A DNA stretch of 6,623 nt, from assembly GCA_964474655.1 (NCBI GenBank), contig CAYYTU010000125.1:1-6623 (forward strand). The letters run 5' to 3'. The notes under the pieces were generated by a model that was not told where the DNA came from, made no database searches, and saw only the letters and a list, made by a program, of their open reading frames with translations. Shown here one piece after another: positions 1-6,623 of the stretch; the first letter of the stretch is position 1; each line of letters starts with the position of its first letter. Both the position numbers and the translations under genes were made by a program. This stretch comes from CAYYTU01 sp964474655. Its GTDB lineage: Bacteria; Chloroflexota; Anaerolineae; B4-G1.

Positions 1-128
1 TCGCGGGGGAAATGGTCTCTGTCCACCAACAAAACGTCGGCGCCAGACCGAGCGAGCTCAAAGGCCGCCGTTGAGCCGCCCGGCCCGGCGCCGACGACGA
101 GGACGTCACATTGAAGATCTGCGTCCAT
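1..128 (-). CDS. Geranylgeranyl-reductase-family FAD-dependent oxidoreductase, N-terminal fragment
   Basis: This is the first 42 codons of a gene that runs off the left edge. The translation begins MDADLQCDVLVVGAGPGG and continues through STAAFELARSGADVLLVDRD to HFPR. Residues 8-20 form the beta1-turn-alpha Rossmann motif (GAGPGG, a GxGxxG loop) that binds the ADP part of FAD. The acidic residue ending beta2 (VLLVDRD) fits ribose binding. The following HFPR is typical of the geranylgeranyl reductase/halogenase-like flavoprotein group, whose members often reduce isoprenoid chains of lipids, quinones or chlorophyll precursors. The substrate cannot be told from this fragment. There is no signal peptide, so a cytoplasmic or membrane-associated enzyme is expected, unlike its exported neighbours. 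ATG at 128 is chosen as start. An in-frame GTG at 144-146 overlaps the protease stop (TAGTG) and is an alternative. No strong Shine-Dalgarno precedes either, so translation may be coupled to the protease 17 bp upstream. Tryptophan-halogenase-like or other p-hydroxybenzoate-hydroxylase-fold enzymes remain possible. Confidence 0.82.
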   Translation of the reverse strand, partial: MDADLQCDVLVVGAGPGGSTAAFELARSGADVLLVDRDHFPR

Positions 129-145
129 CGGGCCGATGGTGTCCA

Positions 146-2500
<2,355 letters not shown>

Positions 2501-2506
2501 CACAGA

Positions 2507-2512
2507 CCTCCT
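2507..2512 (-). promoter_or_regulatory. Shine-Dalgarno of the protease gene; decides its start
   Basis: A perfect AGGAGG lies on the minus strand, 6 bases before the ATG at 2498-2500. A GTG directly before that ATG (2501-2503) would add one residue but leaves only 3 bases of spacing. The ATG is therefore the better start, giving MKQRVLFKV and a normal signal peptide. The strength of this site suggests the protease is translated efficiently even if its message starts at the upstream propeller gene. Confidence 0.8.
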
Positions 2513-2531
2513 CGTTCTATAGAGCTACGGC

Positions 2532-4835
2532 TCACCACGCGTTTCGCATGGTCAAAGGTAAGTAGACCTTCTCTAAATCCGAATAGACGCTTGTTCCACC
2601 GCCGAACGTGCCCAGCCAGACTTGTCCCAGCGCATCCTCAGCGACGGCTCGAATGTGGGTGGATAAAAGCGTATCGCCACCATACGTTCGCCAAACGTCA
2701 TCCCCTTTATCGCCTATTCCATCCCCATAGTCTAGAGTGCTCGCGCCCCCTCCGTCAGTGCCGAACCAGAGATTACCATCTCTATCCTCCGTGACGGCGT
2801 ACACCGAATCGTAAGCCAGGCCATCCGCTTGTGTGAAACGATACCAGTTCTCGGAGGACGAACGCACGTTGACCCCTTCCAGCGCCAGGGCGAACCAGAC
2901 GTTTTGAGCTTTATCCACGACAATTCCCTTCACGGTGTCGAAGGCCAACTCGCTGTTGCTCGTATCGAAGGTGGACCAACTGTCATCGCTCTTGTCGAAG
3001 GGCGAGCCAGCGTGATCCAATCGCGCTGCGCCACCGTGGGTTCCCACCCAGACCCTGTTGTTAGACCCAATGGCTACCGCTGCAACGTAGGGATCGGGGA
3101 CGTCACTGTTAAGCGGCGTGAAGGTCCCCCAGGTATCATCTCCCCGATAACTCAGATAATCGCCGATCTCCAGGACGTTCACCCCGCCGTCGAAGTAACT
3201 GCCGCATCCGATCCAGGCCCGTCCAGCGGTGTCGATGGCAATAGCGTTGACGCGATCGTTCACCAGGCCCGAATCACTGTCGTAGGTGACTACCTCGTCA
3301 TCCCAGGTGTCATCCAGCGCGCCACCAGGATCCAGGATGGTTAGCCCAGCCGCCGTCCCGATCCACACGCGCCCCTCATCATCCGACGTCAAGGCCAGTA
3401 TGCCGTTGGCGGCTAAACCATCTTCTGTCGTGTAGGTCCTCCATTCATCATCCAGCTTGTTGCCCGGCGTAACGTGGTGCTGCAGCAGGCTCAGGCCCTG
3501 GTCGGTGCCCAGCCAGACGGCGCTCGCGTTCGCTCCAGCCGCCGCGTAGACCGTGTTGCCAGCCAGATTCTCTTCGCTCTCGTAGGTCGCCCAGCGGTTG
3601 TCACCGCCTGCGAATGGCGAGCTCCCGTACTTGAGTTGGCTGACCCCCTCCTTGGTCCCGATCCAGATGGTACCACTCCCCGACGCTGCTACGGCCCGCA
3701 CGGCATCGTGGGCCAGCCCGTCGTAGGTGGTGAACGTGGCCCAGGCGTCGTCGCCAGAAGCGAAGGGTGTGCCATTGGCATCCAGCACACTGACGCCAGC
3801 GCCAACCTCACCGTCGTTCGTCTTCCAGGTGGTGCCGACCCAGATATATCCGTTCCTGTCAATTGCCAAGCAGGATGTATCATCCGCGGCGAGACCATCG
3901 TACTTGTCATAGGTAGCCCACCGATCGTCGTCCATATTCTGCAGCGTGCCGTTGTAATCGAAGGCATTCACCCCATCTTGCGTGGCAATCCACAAGGTAC
4001 CGTTCGCTACCTCAAGGGCGGTGATGCCATTGTCGACCAGGTCGGAGTTGTAGGTCGTGAATGTGGACCATACACCGCCGTCGTAGGTACTAAGACCGCT
4101 CTTCGTGGCGATCCACACCACGCCACGGTCGTCGACCACGATGTCACGAATGGCGTCGTGCGAGAGGTTGCTGTTGGAGGCCGTGTAGGTCGTCCAAGTG
4201 TCGTCTGATTTGTCGAACGGCGTGCCGTTGACGTCCAACACGCTGATGCCGTAGCCTTCCTCATTGCCTTCGTCGTCGATGTAGTTAGTGCCAAGCCAGA
4301 TATCGCCGTTATCATCCACGGCCAAGGTCGAGACGTAACGCTTCACCAGCCCATCGCTCTCCCGGAACGTTTTCCAATCGTCATCGCTTTGGTCAAGCGG
4401 GGTTCCATTGTCGTCCAGCAGCGTGCCGCCCTCATAGGTGGCGATCCAGTGACGCTGATTATCGCCCGGATCGGGAACGATATCGACGCCGGCGTAGGTA
4501 CCCAACTCGGTCAACGTCAGCCAGTCACCGCCCGGCGCGCGCACGCTGATCCCTTGGGCATTTCCCACCCATACGTGACCGTCGGCGGTCACGTCCAATG
4601 TGAAGATGGAGCTATCCGCCAGCCCATCGGCGACGGAGAAGTTAGTCCAGGAGCCTGTTTGGTCTTGAGCCTCTCCAGGAGTAGATGGTTCGGCTCTAGC
4701 AAAGTGGGGAGAAAGAGACGCTACCGTGACCAGCAGAACGAGGCCCAACGTGACGCTGGCTCTTCTACTGAGATGGCACACAGCGGCAAGGATAGACGCT
4801 ATTCCGAAGATGTTATTCTGTTGGTGAGTGTGCAT
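2532..4835 (-). CDS. Secreted 14-blade Reg_prop beta-propeller protein
   Basis: A 767-residue protein made almost entirely of Reg_prop-type (two-component-regulator propeller) repeats. Each blade has the pattern hhxDxxGxhWhGT, then a short loop, then W-[AST]-T-[FY] and DGL. The key Trp of the WhGT strand recurs 14 times at about 50-residue spacing, from residue 89 to 740, which suits two seven-bladed rings. In Bacteroidetes hybrid sensors the same repeats form the periplasmic ligand-binding part. Here no transmembrane segment, Y_Y_Y domain, kinase or HTH follows, so the protein is stand-alone and extracytoplasmic. A long signal sequence precedes it (RR at 24-25, hydrophobic VTLGLVLLVTVASL, cleavage near ARA|E at 48). 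It ends EKVYLPLTMRNAW, matching the tails of its two neighbours. ATG at 4835 is preferred because AGGTGG precedes it. The longer open frame begins at a TTG (4895) without such support, and a GTG at 4781 would give a neat short signal peptide but also lacks one. Its role may be binding, scaffolding or adhesion; the ligand is unknown. Confidence 0.88.
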   Translation of the reverse strand: MHTHQQNNIFGIASILAAVCHLSRRASVTLGLVLLVTVASLSPHFARAEPSTPGEAQDQTGSWTNFSVADGLADSSIFTLDVTADGHVWVGNAQGISVRAPGGDWLTLTELGTYAGVDIVPDPGDNQRHWIATYEGGTLLDDNGTPLDQSDDDWKTFRESDGLVKRYVSTLAVDDNGDIWLGTNYIDDEGNEEGYGISVLDVNGTPFDKSDDTWTTYTASNSNLSHDAIRDIVVDDRGVVWIATKSGLSTYDGGVWSTFTTYNSDLVDNGITALEVANGTLWIATQDGVNAFDYNGTLQNMDDDRWATYDKYDGLAADDTSCLAIDRNGYIWVGTTWKTNDGEVGAGVSVLDANGTPFASGDDAWATFTTYDGLAHDAVRAVAASGSGTIWIGTKEGVSQLKYGSSPFAGGDNRWATYESEENLAGNTVYAAAGANASAVWLGTDQGLSLLQHHVTPGNKLDDEWRTYTTEDGLAANGILALTSDDEGRVWIGTAAGLTILDPGGALDDTWDDEVVTYDSDSGLVNDRVNAIAIDTAGRAWIGCGSYFDGGVNVLEIGDYLSYRGDDTWGTFTPLNSDVPDPYVAAVAIGSNNRVWVGTHGGAARLDHAGSPFDKSDDSWSTFDTSNSELAFDTVKGIVVDKAQNVWFALALEGVNVRSSSENWYRFTQADGLAYDSVYAVTEDRDGNLWFGTDGGGASTLDYGDGIGDKGDDVWRTYGGDTLLSTHIRAVAEDALGQVWLGTFGGGTSVYSDLEKVYLPLTMRNAW
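2574..4652 (-). repeat. Fourteen tandem Reg_prop propeller blades (protein-level repeats)
   Basis: From the TTG at 4895, the conserved Trp of the WhGT-like strand falls at codons 109, 150, 200, 261, 302, 352, 411, 461, 511, 561, 616, 667, 710 and 760 (subtract 20 to number from the ATG). That is 14 blades, with spacing mostly 50 and ranging from 41 to 61. Ten blades carry an Asp-rich insertion of the type NGTPFDKSDDxW between the WhGT strand and the following W-x-T-[FY] strand. The first, fourth, twelfth and last lack it. The blades are diverged at DNA level, so this is an old array. Confidence 0.85.
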
Positions 4836-4838
4836 AAT

Positions 4839-4844
4839 CCACCT
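4839..4844 (-). promoter_or_regulatory. Shine-Dalgarno supporting the ATG start of the propeller gene
   Basis: AGGTGG on the minus strand lies just before the ATG at 4833-4835. Its AGG is 6 bases from the start codon. No comparable site precedes the TTG 60 bases further upstream (4893-4895), so the shorter 767-residue protein is favoured. Confidence 0.55.
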
Positions 4845-4934
4845 GTATTGGGTAAAGATGTGGCGCTGTCGGTGCAAGGGGTCCCGTTTCGCCAATGTAG
4901 AAGGTGCAAGACTTGAGGTTCAAACTATATCTGA

Positions 4935-4962
4935 AGTATACCATCCTCGCCCCAGGAATCAA
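4935..4962 (-). promoter_or_regulatory. Candidate sigma70-type promoter for the propeller-protease transcription unit
   Basis: Read on the minus strand, TTGATT (4957-4962) and TATACT (4935-4940) are separated by 16 bases. They match the -35 (4 of 6) and -10 (5 of 6) consensus hexamers. Transcription would begin near 4928, leaving a leader of roughly 90 bases before the ATG at 4835. The site lies in the only sizeable intergenic gap of the window (4836-4985), where a promoter would be expected. No convincing terminator for the preceding gene was seen in this gap. The call is by consensus matching only, and the host's sigma factor preferences are not known. Confidence 0.4.
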
Positions 4963-4985
4963 GCTCAAATAGTCCGCTAATCGCC

Positions 4986-6623
4986 TTAATGGCGTATCAC
5001 CAGCGGAAGATAGACGGTTCTGAACGAGAGCGTCAGGTCCAGATCAGTGACCTCCGGCGGCACGCCCACCAGCGGACTGACGGCCTGGGGATAGCTTCCG
5101 CCTCGACCACCACGTACCAGCAGCCCTCGGCCACGTCCCAGCCGTACCGCCCGTCGCTGCCCGTCACCTGCGGGTTGACGGTCGGGCTGATTAGCTGCGT
5201 GCCCTCCACCTCGGTGTTGACCCAGGCGCCGTCGTCGATCTCGGCGGGTTCCAGGTCGCTCCAGTCATCGCCCGGCCGCGTCTCGACCGTGCGGCAGTCG
5301 TTGGTCTGCCCGTCCTTATCGGGCAAGGCGTAAGGCACGCGGTAGAGGCTGACGGTGGCGCCGGCGACGGGGTTGCCCGCGCCGTCCGTGATCTGACCGC
5401 TGGGGTCGTAGAGCGCCACCTGTCCCACGCCCACCTCCGTTGGGGTCGTGTCGCACGTGTAGCTCACTTTCATCGCGTGCGAGCCGGACGTGCTGGGCAA
5501 GTCGTCGGGGATGTCCAGCGCCACGCTGTACTGATCGCCGCCCGCGTGGGTCATCGGGAATGCCTCCGAGCCGACCACGAGCTCGACGTCCGTCGGTGCG
5601 GTGCCGCCAGCGCAGGTGATCTCCCGCGTGATGGTCACCACACTGCCCCAGCTGCTGCGAATGGTGACCTGACCGGTCTCGCGGTCCACGGCGGTGCTGG
5701 CCTCGCCGCTGACGTCGATCTGGGGCGGCGGGAAGGCCTCCAGCGCCGCGTCAACGCTCGTCGTCTGATCGGCGGTGACGGTGACATCAGTCGCGTCGTC
5801 GAAATTGCTCTCGTCGTCGTAGTGCTCGCTGCGATAGCGGCGGCTCCTATCGGCGAAGAAGATGCGGTAGGTGCCCACCGGCAGCTCGAGCGCGTAGCTG
5901 CCGTCGGCGCCGGTGGTCGTGGCGCCAGCGTAGCGCCATTCGCCCTCAGCGGATAGATAGGCCATCACGGAGATGTCCTTGATCCCGGCGCCATCGTCGT
6001 CGCTCGTGACCTGCCCGCTGACCGTGCCGGTGGCGTCCTGCGTGGCGGTGAAGTCCTGCCCGGAGGCGTCCGGGGGCACGCTGACGGTGCGCGTGGGCGG
6101 CGAGAAGGTGTAGCCGAGCTTGAACGGCGTCAGGGTGTAGTCCCCGGCCTCCAGCCCGGTCAGGGCGTATTGGCCCTGGTCATTCGTCTTGCTCCAATCG
6201 CCGTGACCCGTGGAGACGAGCGCCCAGTCGAGCAGGCTGCCGGTGCTGTCGCTGATGGTACCGGTGACGGTGTAGGTCTCGGCCGTGGTCGTCAGGCGCA
6301 GGATGAGGCCGTCGTCCCCCACGATGCGGCCGGTGTCGCTGTCCACCATCGAGATTGCGTTGAGACCATAATTGGTGGTTTGAACCAGTTCCCACGTGTT
6401 GCCATCATAGTACAGAATCTCGCCATAATCCCAATCACCGCCCACGGCCCAGCCCTCGTCGGAGGAGAGCATTTCGACATCACTCAAGTAGTCCGTAGCA
6501 GGATTGGTAACGGTAACCCATTCGGTGCCGTCGTAGTGAAGAATCTCACCATAGTAGCCAGAGTCATAATCCCCGCCCCTGCCCACGGCCCAGCCCTCGT
6601 CGGAGGAGAGCATTTCGACATCA
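4986..6623 (-). CDS. Surface protein with YCF48-like propeller repeats and carboxypeptidase-regulatory-like domains; 5' partial, frameshifted near 3' end
   Basis: The frame stays open across the right edge (codons for D-V-E precede the first visible Met), so the N-terminus is missing. Counting from the Met at 6613, residues 1-~105 are YCF48/BNR-like blades (MLSSDEGWAVG, GEILHYDG, W) with a 47-residue period. Residues ~114-191 and ~195-292 are two carboxypeptidase-regulatory-like (transthyretin-fold) beta-sandwiches, with signatures VTGTISDSTG...QYALTGLEAGDYTL and VSGQVTSDDDG...GSYALELPVGTYRI. Residues ~297-400 are a beta-rich linker, and from ~402 a third such domain starts (GQITDGAGNPVAGATVSLY). 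Four Cys (334, 387, 440, 498) could form disulfides outside the cell. At E506 the frame breaks. As read, it ends in an Arg/Trp-rich tail at a TGA (5033-5035). One base restored gives EGYPQAVSPLVGVPPE and a tail ending TVYLPLVIRH at the TAA (4986-4988). There is no catalytic domain in the visible part; adhesion or surface display is plausible. Confidence 0.8.
5091..5098 (-). other. Apparent one-base deletion (frameshift site)
   Basis: On the minus strand the sequence reads GAA-GC-TAT where GAA-GGC-TAT is expected. A single missing G moves the ribosome into a frame reading AIPRPSVRWWACRRR, which looks nothing like a beta-sandwich. The +1-corrected frame gives GYPQAVSPLVGVPPEVTDLD, a normal end for a carboxypeptidase-regulatory-like domain, followed by the same C-terminal tail as both neighbours. 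A sequencing or assembly error and a true mutation are both possible. Confidence 0.8.
6440..6623 (-). repeat. Direct DNA repeat within YCF48-like blades, 141-bp period
   Basis: A 43-base stretch at 6440-6482 recurs without mismatch at 6581-6623, which is the window edge. The period is 141 bp, or 47 codons. It encodes the strand and turn around DVEMLSSDEGWAVG. The sequence between the copies is only partly alike (GEILHYDGTEW against GEILYYDGNTW). The second copy is cut by the edge, so more blades probably lie beyond it. Confidence 0.9.

Noticed and set aside
2501..2503. GTG as start of the protease gene
   Set aside because: It would leave only 3 bases to the AGGAGG. The ATG next to it has 6, and the extra Met adds nothing to the signal peptide.
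2535..2573. LPLT in the propeller protein tail read as a sortase LPXTG signal
   Set aside because: The next residue is Met, not Gly. No transmembrane segment and basic cluster follow, and the other two tails have Val in place of Thr.
3474..4208. Plus-strand open frame of 244 codons opposite the propeller gene
   Set aside because: Its length follows from repeated blade codons on the other strand. No motif or plausible start context was seen.
2574..4652. Regularly spaced repeats considered as a CRISPR-like array
   Set aside because: The repetition is at protein level with ~150-base periods in a continuous reading frame. DNA copies are diverged, so these are propeller blades.
4893..4895. TTG as start of the propeller gene
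   Set aside because: It has no good ribosome binding site and adds 20 charged residues before the signal peptide. The ATG at 4835 follows AGGTGG.
4982..4994. CGCC-TTAAT-GGCG hairpin at the stop of the upstream gene as a terminator
   Set aside because: The stem has only 4 bp, overlaps the stop codon and is not followed by a T-run on either strand.

Overview
The window carries four genes, all on the minus strand, so gene order runs from right to left. Three encode large exported proteins. The fourth is the first 42 codons of a cytoplasmic-type FAD enzyme that was too short to stand out as an open frame. There are no RNA genes, CRISPR arrays, insertion sequences or integrase-type genes. GC content is high (by hand count about 60-70% over most genes), and the long plus-strand open frames are shadows of that GC bias.

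The likely host is a member of the Chloroflexota (Anaerolineae/Caldilineae-like). This is an inference. It rests on the C-terminal 'VYLPL[VT]' tail on all three exported proteins, a tail I associate with secreted proteins of that phylum, and on the mix of Reg_prop propellers, YCF48-like repeats and subtilases. No ribosomal or marker gene is present to confirm it.

Layout in transcription order. (1) 6623-4986: the 3' part of a surface or secreted protein. It has YCF48-like 'DEGWAVG' propeller repeats, two carboxypeptidase-regulatory-like beta-sandwich domains, a beta-rich linker and a third such domain. It runs off the right edge, and its last ~36 codons are in a different frame because of an apparent one-base deletion near 5094-5098. 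(2) About 150 bp of intergenic DNA with a plausible sigma70-type promoter. (3) 4835-2532: a signal peptide followed by 14 Reg_prop propeller blades (two rings of seven), with no kinase or membrane anchor. (4) 31 bp later, 2500-146: a secreted protease that joins a subtilase-type prodomain, an M23 (LytM-like) metallopeptidase module, an S8 subtilisin domain and a CFI-box-like helical C-terminal region. (5) 17 bp later, 128 to the left edge: the N-terminus of a geranylgeranyl-reductase-family FAD oxidoreductase.

Spacing suggests that 3-5 form one transcription unit. The best candidate for something undescribed is the shared C-terminal tail. It occurs at the extreme C-terminus of three otherwise unrelated exported proteins, is written with different synonymous codons in each, and in the first gene appears only after the frameshift is repaired. 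This looks like a selected peptide signal, perhaps for sorting, anchoring or processing, and not a recent DNA duplication.
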